Source: Litorivita sp050633545 (GTDB lineage: Bacteria > Pseudomonadota > Alphaproteobacteria > Rhodobacterales > Rhodobacteraceae). From it: a stretch of 64,000 nucleotides of DNA. Below, in pieces: positions 1 through 8,220 of this stretch; position 1 is the first letter of the stretch, and every line of letters begins with the position of its first letter. Location of the stretch: NCBI GenBank assembly GCA_050633545.1, contig JBOEGS010000005.1, positions 193,105-257,104 of the forward strand, given 5' to 3'. The position numbers were made by a program, and so were the translations under genes. The notes below the pieces were generated by a model. It worked only from the letters and a program-made list of their open reading frames with translations. It did not search any database and was not told where the DNA came from.

Positions 1-1
1 G

Positions 2-577
2 AGCGAGGTGGAGCATCAGCGCGCCTATCAAGCGCTGGAGCGCTGCGCCGCGATGATCGAGGATTGGACCGACGCGCCCCTTCGCTTGACCCGCCACAGG
101 GGCGATGGATGGCAGGTGGTGATCACCCCGCCCGCGCTGGGCCTGCGCTGTGCCTTGGTGTTTCGCGCCGCGCTCAAGGCGCTGGGCACGTCTTTTGATA
201 CAACAATCGGGATCGGCGAAGGCGCGATGCACGCCCCTGTCCCCAATGATCTCAACACCGCCACCGAAGCCCCTTTTGTGCAATCGGGCCGCGCCCAGAC
301 CAAAACCAAAAGCCAATCCATCGCGCTTTTGCACGGCGGCGCGGGCGCTTTGAATGGCGCCGCGGTTCTGGCCGCCACGCTCAGCGACGATTGGACCGCT
401 GCGCAATCTGCGGCGATCTATCACGCGCTGCATCCACACAAAGAGCCGAATTTCACAGAGATCGGCGAGAGGCTCGGCAAATCGCGCCAAGCCGCGACCA
501 AGGCTCTGGACGGCGCGAAATGCGAGCGGCTACGCTATGCGCTCGGACTGCTTGAATCGGATGACCGCTATGTTTGA
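2..577 (+). CDS. SatD-like regulator, 5' partial
   Basis: The reading frame is open to the left edge (codons Ser-Glu precede the first GTG at 8), so the N-terminus is missing. The N-terminal half, with a R-G-D-G-W-Q core followed by an Ala/Leu-rich helix, resembles the SatD family. The C-terminal 60 residues look like a winged helix-turn-helix, with a segment around ERLGKSRQAATKAL. Its stop lies inside the start of the DUF3307 gene, and SatD and DUF3307 genes are frequent partners in bacteria. Function is unproven; a MarR-like DNA-binding role is the usual annotation. The family call is moderately sure. Confidence 0.6.
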   Translation, partial: SEVEHQRAYQALERCAAMIEDWTDAPLRLTRHRGDGWQVVITPPALGLRCALVFRAALKALGTSFDTTIGIGEGAMHAPVPNDLNTATEAPFVQSGRAQTKTKSQSIALLHGGAGALNGAAVLAATLSDDWTAAQSAAIYHALHPHKEPNFTEIGERLGKSRQAATKALDGAKCERLRYALGLLESDDRYV

Positions 578-1301
578 GACCCTTGCCGCGCTGCTGTTTG
601 CCCATGTGCTGGCCGATTATGTGTTTCAAACCCGCTGGATGGTCGCCAATAAACGCAATCCGTTCGTGCTTTTGCTTCACACCGCCATTGTCATCGCCAC
701 GGCGCAGGTCGCCATCGGGTCGGTCACGGCATGGGAGTTGCTGCTTCTCGGCGGGTTGCACCTTGGGGTGGATGCGATCAAGACCTACGCCCTGCCCGAT
801 ACGGCAACGGCCTATCTGGCCGATCAGGCGGCGCATCTGGCAGTGATCGCCGCGCTGGCCTTTTACGCGCCCGAGCTTTGGGACAACGGGATTTGGGCCA
901 GTCAACCCGCCCTGCCCGCGCCCGTCATATTGCATATCATGGTGGCCAGCGGCGGCGCGATCTATGCCATCCGCGCGGGCGGCTTTGCGGTGGGCAAATT
1001 GATGACACCTTTTGCCGACGGGTTTACCTCGGGCGGGCTGCCTTCGGGCGGGACGATCATCGGGGTGCTGGAACGGGGGCTGATCTATGTGCTGATACTG
1101 GCCGGACAAATCGCCAGTGTCGGTTTTCTGATCGCGGCCAAATCGGTCATGCGCTACGAGGCCTCCAAGGAACAAAAAGCTGCCGAATATGTGATCATCG
1201 GCACTTTGGCCTCTTTTTTATGGGCGATTTTGGTCTCTTACGGCAGTTTTGCGCTCTTGGGCCTCTTGCCGCCCATTGAGATTGGTCGCGCGCTGCCCTA
1301 A
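570..1301 (+). CDS. DUF3307 family membrane protein
   Basis: About 243 residues with repeated hydrophobic helices. The N-terminus (LFAHVLADYVFQT-R-WM followed by N-K-R-N-P) and the GGLHLGVDAIK segment are typical of DUF3307 integral membrane proteins. The start could be the ATG at 561 or at 570; neither has a clear ribosome site because the gene overlaps the 3' end of the SatD-like gene, which suggests translational coupling. No biochemical function is known for the family. Its pairing with a SatD-like regulator is the only context clue. Confidence 0.75.
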   Translation: MFETLAALLFAHVLADYVFQTRWMVANKRNPFVLLLHTAIVIATAQVAIGSVTAWELLLLGGLHLGVDAIKTYALPDTATAYLADQAAHLAVIAALAFYAPELWDNGIWASQPALPAPVILHIMVASGGAIYAIRAGGFAVGKLMTPFADGFTSGGLPSGGTIIGVLERGLIYVLILAGQIASVGFLIAAKSVMRYEASKEQKAAEYVIIGTLASFLWAILVSYGSFALLGLLPPIEIGRALP

Positions 1302-1329
1302 GTAGGGGGAAGCGAAAAGGACGATGACA

Positions 1330-1695
1330 ATGTTCGGCATTCCAGGAAAACAAGCAGTCTCCATGACCCCCGCGGCGGCGTCGCAGATCATGAAGCTGAT
1401 GAAGAAAGACGGCTCCAAGGGGCTGCGCATCGGCGTCAAGAAAGGCGGCTGTGCGGGTATGGAATACACAATGGAATATGTCGCGGATGTTGATCCGATG
1501 GACGAGGTCGTCGAACAGGATGGCGCGCGGGTGATGATTGCCCCGATGGCGCAAATGTTCCTTTTTGGCACGCAGATCGATTACAAAACCTCGCTGCTCG
1601 AATCCGGTTTCCATTTCAACAATCCCAATGTGACCGAGGCCTGCGGTTGCGGCGAGTCGATCAAATTCGCCGAACAAGACGGCCAAAGCACCTAA
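1330..1695 (+). CDS. A-type iron-sulfur carrier (HesB/IscA/SufA family)
   Basis: A 121-residue protein with the A-type carrier signature: Cys41 in KGGCAGMEY, and Cys105 and Cys107 in the C-terminal ACGCGES. These three cysteines are known in the family to bind Fe or a [2Fe-2S]/[4Fe-4S] cluster for delivery to apo-targets. The ATG at 1330 is preferred to the one at 1324 because the AGGA at 1318-1321 has proper spacing only to 1330. No suf or isc genes are adjacent, so it is a stand-alone carrier here; whether it acts as SufA, IscA or ErpA cannot be told from sequence alone. Confidence 0.88.
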   Translation: MFGIPGKQAVSMTPAAASQIMKLMKKDGSKGLRIGVKKGGCAGMEYTMEYVADVDPMDEVVEQDGARVMIAPMAQMFLFGTQIDYKTSLLESGFHFNNPNVTEACGCGESIKFAEQDGQST

Positions 1696-1704
1696 GGATC
1701 ACCC

Positions 1705-2088
1705 ATGGCCACCGACCCCGCGTTTTTGGCCCATATCCGTGATCTCTTCGCCGGTTTGGGGCCGGTTTCGACGGGGCGGATGTTTTCGGGCACGGCGCTT
1801 TATGTTGAGGGCGATGTAATGTTTGCAGCGATTTTGGGCGGCACGGTCTGGATGAAATCCGACGACAGCACCCGCGCGCAATTCGACGCCGCCGGATCGC
1901 GGCCCTTTTCCTATATGCGAGAGAGCGGCGCGCGCGAGGCGGCCTCGTTGATGTCCCTGCCCGACAGCGCGATGGATGATCCTGACGAAGCGATGCAATG
2001 GGCGCGCCTGTCCCTCGCCCCCGCCCGCGATGCGGCGATCCGCAAACGCGCAATCAAGGCCCGCAAAGCACAAAAGGTCAAACCATGA
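1705..2088 (+). CDS. TfoX/Sxy N-terminal domain protein (first of a tandem pair)
   Basis: A 127-residue protein made of one TfoX N-terminal domain: an FAGLGPVSTGRMF segment, then the YVEGDVMFAAI strand pair, then a P-DSAMDDPDEAMQWA end. An AAGGA ribosome site lies 8 bases upstream of the ATG. It ends with a Lys/Arg-rich tail. Family members include the competence regulator TfoX/Sxy, but single-domain versions are common in alphaproteobacteria and have no proven role. The stop overlaps the start of a paralogous gene by four bases (ATGA). Confidence 0.85.
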   Translation: MATDPAFLAHIRDLFAGLGPVSTGRMFSGTALYVEGDVMFAAILGGTVWMKSDDSTRAQFDAAGSRPFSYMRESGAREAASLMSLPDSAMDDPDEAMQWARLSLAPARDAAIRKRAIKARKAQKVKP

Positions 2089-2396
2089 GCGTCAGCGACG
2101 AAGATATCGCATTTGTCCACGAGCTATACGGCGCCTTGGGCACGATCACCCACCGCAAGATGATGGGCGGCCTGTCGATCTATTGCGACGGGCAAATTTT
2201 CGCGATCCTGAGCGCCGCAGGGCAACATTACCTCAAGGCCAAGGGCGATTTCGCTGCCGCGCTGCAGGCCGAGGGCAGCGAGATTTTCGCAATGGAGGAC
2301 GGGCGCTCTATGGGCTATTGGACCTTGCCGGATGCGGCATTGGATGATCCCGATCTGGCGTGCGACTGGGCGCGGCGCGCATTGGATGCGCTTTAA
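2085..2396 (+). CDS. TfoX/Sxy N-terminal domain protein (second of a tandem pair)
   Basis: A 103-residue paralogue of the preceding gene, with the matching segments LYGALGTITHRKMMGGLSIY and WTLPDAALDDPDLACDWA. The start ATG lies in an ATGA overlap with the upstream stop, so the two are almost certainly co-translated. It is shorter because it lacks the basic tail. Tandem duplication and divergence is the simplest origin. No cognate C-terminal domain is fused; a separate TfoX C-domain gene lies 5 kb downstream. Confidence 0.85.
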   Translation: MSVSDEDIAFVHELYGALGTITHRKMMGGLSIYCDGQIFAILSAAGQHYLKAKGDFAAALQAEGSEIFAMEDGRSMGYWTLPDAALDDPDLACDWARRALDAL

Positions 2397-2416
2397 TATC
2401 TACAAATAAACCTTTG

Positions 2417-3334
2417 TTATTGTGACTTTTCTTTTAGGTGAAGGTAGGTTTCCTCAAAGCGTTTGGTCAAATGTTCCCCCGCCAAGATGGCCTCGCCCGA
2501 CCCCATGGGCGCGACATTGGTGTCGTAGTTGGGATTGAAAAACATCGGCACGGAAATCCGCTCGCGGCCCGATCCTATGACGCGGTGCAATGTCGCCGTC
2601 ACCCGCCCGCGCGTCCACATTTGCAGCATCTCGCCAAAGTTGATGACGAAACTGCCCGGCTCGGCGTTCACCGCCTGCCATCTGCCATCACGGCCCAGCA
2701 CCTCCAGCCCCGGCACGCCGTCCGAGGCCAAAAGCGTGACGCAGCCGTAATCGGTATGGGCGGCGATGCCGAAATCCTTATCTCCAGCCCAATCAGGACG
2801 TGCGGGGTAAAAATTGCCGCGCAAAAGCGCCATGGGGCGGGTGAATTTATCGTCGAAATACCCCGCATCCTCGCCGATTGCCTCGGCAATGGCGCGCAGC
2901 AGGTCGCGGCACACCTCGAGCGCCTGCGCGTAATAGGATTGAATGGTGCGGCGAAACGCCTCCATCCCCTCGGGCCACAGGTTGGGGGCATAAACGCCCA
3001 AGCCGCGCGCGGCCAGAGGGTCGCCCTCGGGCAGCTCGAAGCCGCAATCAAAGACCTCTTTGTAGTCGGGATTGGCCATGGGATCGACCTGCTCTGCGCC
3101 GCCCGCACCCCATCCGCGATTGGCCCCTGTGCGGGCCATATTCACCGGTTCCTTCATCGCCACCTCTTGGTGGAAAAATCCGCGGTAGGCGTCGATAACC
3201 TCGCCAATGCGCGCGGGGGTGATCGCGGTGTTATGCAGGGTCAAAAACCCGCTTTGCTCGGCCCCGATGCGCAATTGCGCCATGGTTTGCGGATCACCCG
3301 CGAGGAGTTTTTGCATATCGATTTCGGGGATCAT
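2417..3334 (-). CDS. Isopenicillin N synthase-like 2-oxoglutarate/Fe(II) oxygenase
   Basis: A 305-residue protein with the double-stranded beta-helix iron site: the His-x-Asp of AAHTDYG near residue 193, a distal His in TLHRVIG near 249, and the Arg-x-Ser of RERISVP that binds 2-oxoglutarate in this superfamily. The N-terminal non-haem dioxygenase domain (DIOX_N-like) is present. The start is the ATG at 3334, preceded by an AGGA; upstream in-frame sequence is not protein-like. The substrate cannot be named. It is convergent with the TfoX pair and divergent from tpiA. Confidence 0.87.
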   Translation of the reverse strand: MIPEIDMQKLLAGDPQTMAQLRIGAEQSGFLTLHNTAITPARIGEVIDAYRGFFHQEVAMKEPVNMARTGANRGWGAGGAEQVDPMANPDYKEVFDCGFELPEGDPLAARGLGVYAPNLWPEGMEAFRRTIQSYYAQALEVCRDLLRAIAEAIGEDAGYFDDKFTRPMALLRGNFYPARPDWAGDKDFGIAAHTDYGCVTLLASDGVPGLEVLGRDGRWQAVNAEPGSFVINFGEMLQMWTRGRVTATLHRVIGSGRERISVPMFFNPNYDTNVAPMGSGEAILAGEHLTKRFEETYLHLKEKSQ

Positions 3335-3502
3335 CGGCGGTCCTGTCTGGCTGTCGTGTTTGGCCCTTGCGCCGGGGGGCGCATCGGTTATGGGTCTGCA
3401 TAACGGTTGGCGGCTTGGATGCAAAGTCTGCGGGCGGCAAAGGGCCCTTGACTGTCTGGCACGGCTGCGCAGGATGGGCGCAAACCAACAAAGGAGCGGG
3501 CA

Positions 3503-4249
3503 ATGCGGCGGAAACTGGCAGCGGGCAACTGGAAAATGAACGGGCTGCGCGCCGATCTGGCCGAACTGGATGCGCTGGCGTCCCGCTATGAGGCGCCCGA
3601 GGTCGATATCCTGCTTTGCCCGCCTGCGCCGCTCATCGCCGAGGCACGCGCGCGCAGCGGTGCGATTTCGATTGGCGGGCAGGATTGCCATAAATCCGAA
3701 AGCGGCGCCCATACGGGCGACATTTCGGCGATGATGCTCAAGGACGCAGGCGCGGGCGCGGTGATTTTGGGCCATTCAGAGCGCCGTGAGGACCACGAAG
3801 AGAGCAGCGAGGATGTACGCGCCAAAGCTTTGGCGGCCAATGCGGCGGGGCTGACCTGTGTGATCTGCCTTGGCGAGAGCCTTGAGCAGCGCGAGGCGGC
3901 CAATACGTTGGAAATCATCGGCGGGCAATTGTCCGCCTCTGTGCCCGACACGGCCACCGGCGAAAACCTTGTCATCGCCTATGAGCCGATTTGGGCCATC
4001 GGCACCGGATTGGTGCCCAGCCTTGACCAGATCGGCGAGGTCCACGACTTTATCCGCACCCAGCTTGAGCGCCGTTTCGGGGCGGGTGTGGGGCGTTCTG
4101 TCCGGTTGCTTTACGGCGGTTCGGTCAAACCGGACAACGCCGCTGATATTTTCGCGGTGAGCAATGTCGACGGGGCCTTGGTCGGCGGGGCGAGCTTGAA
4201 AAGCGGTGATTTCTCGGCAATCATCGACGCATTGGAAAACAGCGCGTAG
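3503..4249 (+). CDS. tpiA: Triosephosphate isomerase
   Basis: Interconverts dihydroxyacetone phosphate and glyceraldehyde 3-phosphate in the cytosol. The 248-residue protein has the full signature: N-W-K-M-N with Lys11, catalytic His91 in GHSERR, catalytic Glu161 in AYEPIWAIGTG, the flexible loop, and phosphate-binding YGGSVKP and GGASL. The length is normal. An AAGGAGC ribosome site sits just upstream of the ATG. It is transcribed alone, divergent from the oxygenase gene. Confidence 0.98.
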   Translation: MRRKLAAGNWKMNGLRADLAELDALASRYEAPEVDILLCPPAPLIAEARARSGAISIGGQDCHKSESGAHTGDISAMMLKDAGAGAVILGHSERREDHEESSEDVRAKALAANAAGLTCVICLGESLEQREAANTLEIIGGQLSASVPDTATGENLVIAYEPIWAIGTGLVPSLDQIGEVHDFIRTQLERRFGAGVGRSVRLLYGGSVKPDNAADIFAVSNVDGALVGGASLKSGDFSAIIDALENSA

Positions 4250-4293
4250 CAGCCGCGCATATCAGTGCGCCCACATAGATTTTCCCTTATGTG

Positions 4294-4308
4294 TTAATGG
4301 TATGTTAA
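4294..4308. promoter_or_regulatory. Perfect CtrA-type box (TTAA-N7-TTAA)
   Basis: TTAA at 4294-4297 and TTAA at 4305-4308 are separated by exactly seven bases, inside a longer direct repeat TGTTAATG (4292-4299 and 4303-4310). This is the full-length consensus of the cell-cycle and motility regulator CtrA in alphaproteobacteria. It lies 43 bases before the start of the GGDEF-EAL gene in an unusually AT-rich stretch. Binding is inferred, not shown. Confidence 0.6.
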
Positions 4309-4351
4309 TGCTCCTTCGCGAGTTTGTTAAAGATTAGGGAATGGGGAACAG

Positions 4352-6850
4352 ATGGCACATCTGTCGCTGATTACACGGATTGGGCAGGCCTCAGACCGGC
4401 TGACTTTGGCGACCCTGCGTTGGCGCGGCGCGGTCGAGCCCAATTACCAACCGACCGACTTGTTGATGGCAACGGTCCGGCGCGCTCAAATCGATATGAT
4501 GCTCGCGCTCACCCCCTCGATGATCGCGGCAAATCTGGCCTGTATCGGCTGTTTGATCGCGCTGGAGCTGATCAATCCGCGCGGGCAGTATTTCATCTTT
4601 ATCTGGGCCTCGGTGATGATGGCGCTCCTGACCAACTGGGTCAGCGCCTACCGCATCGCGCGCAGCAAACGCGCCTTGGGGCGCGGACAATTGGCCTCGG
4701 CCCATTCTACCGGCGTTGTGATCTTGTCGAGCTCCGCCTACGCGATACTTTGGAGCGTGGCGTTGGTGGTGGTGCTCTACCACGCGACGCCACAAGAAAT
4801 CGCCTTTTTGGGGGCTTTGGCAGCGGGGCTTGTGGCAGGAGGCGCATGGGTGCTCTATTCGATCCCCTTGGCCGCCATCAGCTATGGCCTCCTGTTGCTG
4901 GCGCCGGTGCTGCTGACCCATGTGGTTATGGGAAGCCCGCTTTGGGGCTATTACATTATTGTTTCGATTACGTTTTACATCCTGCTGCTCGATTCCATCG
5001 TGCGCCATTCCACGCAATTCATCGCCGAACGGATCGGTCATGAACAGGCCGCCGCACAGCGCGATGTGATCTCCTTGTTGATGAATGATATCGAGGCCAC
5101 CGGCACCTGCTGGCTGTGGCGCAGCGATGCGCACCTGCGGCTCAGCCATGCGTCAAGCGGCTTTGCCACGGCGCTCGGGCTCAAGCAAAGCGCCCTGCTC
5201 GGCCGCCGTTTGGGCGATGTTCTGACCGAATGCGGCGCGCGCAGCAATGACGCAAAAAGCCAAGAGGGGCTGAGCCGGATCATGGCGTCGAACGGGCCGG
5301 ACCTGCCGCATTTCGAATTCCGGCTCAAGATACAATCGCCCGATTCCGGCGAACGCCATCTGGCGATCTACGGCAGCCGCAGCGATATCGGCGATGCATC
5401 GCGCGCGCCCTTCGAAGGCTTTGTGCGCGATATCACCGAGGCCGTGCGCGATCACGAAAAGATCCAGTTCCTTGCCACCCGTGACGCTTTGACCGGATTG
5501 TGGAACGCCGCCGGTTTCATCACCCGCGCGCAAGAGGAGATCGACCAGCGCCACGGGCGCATTCGCTCTGCGCAAGGGAGCGTTGCGACCCAGTCGTTTA
5601 GCGCCCTCACCGCGCCCAAGGGGATGGAATTTCGCGACCCCGATGCGCCGATGACGGCCATGTTTCTCTATATCGATGCGGACAATCTCAAGACGGTCAA
5701 TGACACCTATGGCCACCGCGCGGGGGATGCATTGTTGGTCGAGGTCGCGCGCAACCTGACCGAAGTGGCGGGCAGCTCTTGCGTGATCGGGCGCAAGGGC
5801 GGCGACGAATTCCAACTGTTCGGCTATTTCGTCAGCGAAGCGCAGGCGCGCAATCTGGCGCAGAAGGTCTCCCAACGTCTCGGCGCTTCGTTCAATTACG
5901 ATCATATCACCATCCGCAAAAGCTGCTCGATCGGCGCTGTGGTCCTGTCGCGCAGCACCTATTCCATCGGCACGCTGGAACAATGGGCCGACCGCGCGCT
6001 CTATTCGGCCAAGAACAAAGGCAAGGCGCGGCTCGAATATTACGACGAAGAATTGGGCACGCAGGTGTTCCAGCAGCGCCGCATCACCGCCGATCTGCCT
6101 GCGGCCTTGGAACGCGGCGAATTGACCGTGCGCTTTCAACCCATCGTCTGTATCGCCGACGAGACAATCGTCGGCTGCGAGGCGTTGCTGCGCTGGAACC
6201 ATGCCGATTTTGGCCCCGTCTCTCCCGCCTCTATCGTCGATGCCGCGCGCACATCGGGCAAACAGGCAGCGCTTGGCGATTATATCCTTGATCGGGCGAT
6301 TGCTGCGGTGTGCGACTGGCCGGGGCATAGCTATGTCTCCGTCAATGCCACGGCCTTCGAACTCAATGACCCCGACTATTTCAAACGCATTGTCGCCGCG
6401 CTGGAACGGGCCGGATGCCCCCCCCAGCGGCTCTGCATCGAGATCACCGAAAGCCAACTATTGGAGCGCAACCGCACGGTCTTGGCCAATCTGTTGAAAA
6501 TCCGGAATTGCGGGATGAAGGTTGCGGTGGATGATTTCGGCTCGGGATATTCCTCGCTGTCCTATCTGCCGCAATACCCGTCGAATTTTCTCAAACTCGA
6601 CCGCTCGCTTTTGGGTCAGGACAATCCGGTCACAGGGCGCGCGATTCTGCGTGCGGTGGCGACTTTGGCAGACGAGCTAAAGGTGCTCGCGGTGGCCGAA
6701 GGCGTCGAGACGACTGCGGAATTGGACATGGTGCGCGAGGCGGGGATTTTGTTGGTGCAGGGATTTCACTACCATCACCCGATGGCACGCGACGAGATTG
6801 CCGCGATGATGGCCGCACGGGGCGCGCGCGATTTCGAATGGCCTTTCTAA
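4352..6850 (+). CDS. Membrane GGDEF-EAL cyclic-di-GMP signalling protein
   Basis: An 832-residue protein. Several membrane helices fill residues 50-225, a PAS-like sensor follows at about 245-360, then a GGDEF domain (DADNLKTVND, and the active-site motif GRKGGDEF near residues 479-485), then an EAL domain from about 590 (CEALLRW near 610, IEITES, VDDFGSGYSS, LKLDRS, AEGVET). Both active-site motifs look intact, so it may make and degrade c-di-GMP. No RxxD inhibitory site is visible just upstream of GGDEF. The ATG at 4352 is preceded by GGGGAACAG. A CtrA-type box sits in its promoter region. Confidence 0.93.
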   Translation: MAHLSLITRIGQASDRLTLATLRWRGAVEPNYQPTDLLMATVRRAQIDMMLALTPSMIAANLACIGCLIALELINPRGQYFIFIWASVMMALLTNWVSAYRIARSKRALGRGQLASAHSTGVVILSSSAYAILWSVALVVVLYHATPQEIAFLGALAAGLVAGGAWVLYSIPLAAISYGLLLLAPVLLTHVVMGSPLWGYYIIVSITFYILLLDSIVRHSTQFIAERIGHEQAAAQRDVISLLMNDIEATGTCWLWRSDAHLRLSHASSGFATALGLKQSALLGRRLGDVLTECGARSNDAKSQEGLSRIMASNGPDLPHFEFRLKIQSPDSGERHLAIYGSRSDIGDASRAPFEGFVRDITEAVRDHEKIQFLATRDALTGLWNAAGFITRAQEEIDQRHGRIRSAQGSVATQSFSALTAPKGMEFRDPDAPMTAMFLYIDADNLKTVNDTYGHRAGDALLVEVARNLTEVAGSSCVIGRKGGDEFQLFGYFVSEAQARNLAQKVSQRLGASFNYDHITIRKSCSIGAVVLSRSTYSIGTLEQWADRALYSAKNKGKARLEYYDEELGTQVFQQRRITADLPAALERGELTVRFQPIVCIADETIVGCEALLRWNHADFGPVSPASIVDAARTSGKQAALGDYILDRAIAAVCDWPGHSYVSVNATAFELNDPDYFKRIVAALERAGCPPQRLCIEITESQLLERNRTVLANLLKIRNCGMKVAVDDFGSGYSSLSYLPQYPSNFLKLDRSLLGQDNPVTGRAILRAVATLADELKVLAVAEGVETTAELDMVREAGILLVQGFHYHHPMARDEIAAMMAARGARDFEWPF

Positions 6851-6873
6851 TATCGCACCGCGCATAGCGCTGT

Positions 6874-6896
6874 GGCGCATTTGTCTCATATGCGCC
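6874..6896. repeat. Inverted repeat after the GGDEF-EAL gene
   Basis: GGCGCAT (6874-6880) pairs with ATGCGCC (6890-6896) around a 9-base loop. It begins 24 bases after the GGDEF-EAL stop. It lacks a T-run, so it is not a clear intrinsic terminator. The block TGTGGCGCATTTG followed by CATATGC recurs at 12343-12370 after another gene. Confidence 0.45.
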
Positions 6897-7037
6897 GCAC
6901 CAAAATTCGCCTTGCCATATTTGCGCCCCTTTGCCGTGCCAGCCTTGTGCAATGCCCTTGGGTAAAAAGGCGCGGCGCACCGTTTTGCGCGCCGCCAAAG
7001 CCCAAGCGCACAACGCAAAACGTGCAGGAGCAATACA

Positions 7038-7190
7038 ATGGCACAGGCAAAACCCACGGCCAAAAGCGCCGCCCCCAAAGCGCAAGACGCGCAAGGCAAA
7101 CCGGCAAAAACGGTTTCCCCAGCCGTTCGCAAATCCGCAAGCGGCAGCGCAAAGCCCAAACCGACCTTTACCGATTTCGCCAGTATTTAG
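7038..7190 (+). CDS. Small Lys/Ala-rich hypothetical protein (50 aa)
   Basis: An ATG at 7038 with a good ribosome site (CAGGAG, 8 bases upstream) opens a 50-residue frame ending at TAG 7190. The product is very basic and of low complexity (Lys, Ala, Pro, Gln, Ser) with a distinct non-repetitive end, PTFTDFASI. The composition recalls disordered nucleic-acid-binding tails. No family is recognised. It lies 70 bases upstream of a TfoX C-domain gene and may share its transcript. Short length keeps confidence moderate. Confidence 0.45.
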   Translation: MAQAKPTAKSAAPKAQDAQGKPAKTVSPAVRKSASGSAKPKPTFTDFASI

Positions 7191-7260
7191 GCCCGCAAAA
7201 CCCAAGGGGCAGGCGCAATGCGCTCTGGCCCCCTGCGCGATCTGGCGCTAGTTTTGCGCC

Positions 7261-7602
7261 ATGAGCCAGACGCAGAATACCCCCGTGACCTCGATCCGCA
7301 ACATCGGCCCCGCGATGGAGCAAACCCTGCGCCGCATCGGCATCACCTCGGCCGAAGAGCTGCGCAGCTTGGGCGCCGATGCGACCTATGCGCGGATGCT
7401 CGAAAGCGGCTCGCGCCCGCATTTCATAGCCTATTATGCACTTGTCATGGCGCTACAGGGGCGGCCGTGGAATGATTGCAAAGGCAAGGAAAAATCCGAT
7501 CTGCGCGTCAAATTCGACGCATTGGTCAGCGGCGGGCATGACAAAGGCCGCTCCGATCTCGAAGCGGCCCTCAATATCATTGGCGTGATCGAGCGGCCCT
7601 GA
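7261..7602 (+). CDS. TfoX/Sxy C-terminal domain protein
   Basis: A 113-residue protein with the TfoX C-terminal helical domain at residues 9-85: IRNIGPAMEQTLRRIGI, then SAEELRSLGAD and a Y-x-x-M helix. It resembles a helix-hairpin-helix fold. It has no N-terminal TfoX domain; two such domains are encoded separately at 1705-2396. A role in competence-type regulation is only a family name here. It is convergent with ndk, with 24 bases between stops. Confidence 0.85.
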   Translation: MSQTQNTPVTSIRNIGPAMEQTLRRIGITSAEELRSLGADATYARMLESGSRPHFIAYYALVMALQGRPWNDCKGKEKSDLRVKFDALVSGGHDKGRSDLEAALNIIGVIERP

Positions 7603-7626
7603 CGGCCCCGCCCGACCCTTTTCGGA

Positions 7627-8049
7627 TCAACCGACCAGTTCGAGACCGGAGAAGAAGAAGGCAATCTCTTCTGCTGCGGTTTCCGGCGCGTCCGAACCGT
7701 GGACCGAGTTTTCACCGATCGACAGAGCGAACTCTTTGCGGATCGTGCCTTCGGCAGCGTCCGCAGGGTTGGTTGCGCCCATGACTTCGCGGTTTTTCGC
7801 GATGGCATCTTCACCTTCGAGAACCTGCACAACGATCGGCTCGGAGATCATGAATTCGCACAGCTCGCCAAAGAAGGGACGCTCGGAGTGCACGCCGTAG
7901 AACTGCTGTGCTTGCGCGAGGGTCAACTGGATGCGCTTGCTTGCTACAATGCGCAGGCCCGCTTCTTCGAATTTCGCGGCGATTTTGCCGGTCAGGTTGC
8001 GTTTGGTGGCGTCGGGTTTGATGATCGAGAATGTGCGCTGAATGGCCAT
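7627..8049 (-). CDS. ndk: Nucleoside diphosphate kinase
   Basis: Transfers the gamma phosphate from ATP to nucleoside diphosphates through a phosphohistidine. The 140-residue length is standard. The N-terminus RTFSIIKPDA and the catalytic His117 in NSVHGSD are both present, as is the Kpn-loop region around R104. A GAGG ribosome site precedes the ATG at 8049. It is transcribed away from the ABC-F gene; the 171 bases between them must hold both promoters. Confidence 0.98.
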   Translation of the reverse strand: MAIQRTFSIIKPDATKRNLTGKIAAKFEEAGLRIVASKRIQLTLAQAQQFYGVHSERPFFGELCEFMISEPIVVQVLEGEDAIAKNREVMGATNPADAAEGTIRKEFALSIGENSVHGSDAPETAAEEIAFFFSGLELVG

Positions 8050-8220
8050 GATAAACCTCATAAGATGGTGAAGAGACAGGCACCGCGCCCGCCCCGAATT
8101 GGATCGCGGCTGCGATACCACGGGGCATGGGGTTTGAAAAGCGGCGATTGCGCGCATTAAGGCCGCGATCTGCGCGGATCGCCAATTGACGCCCCCGCGC
8201 ACCTCAGGCATGGGAGGGCC

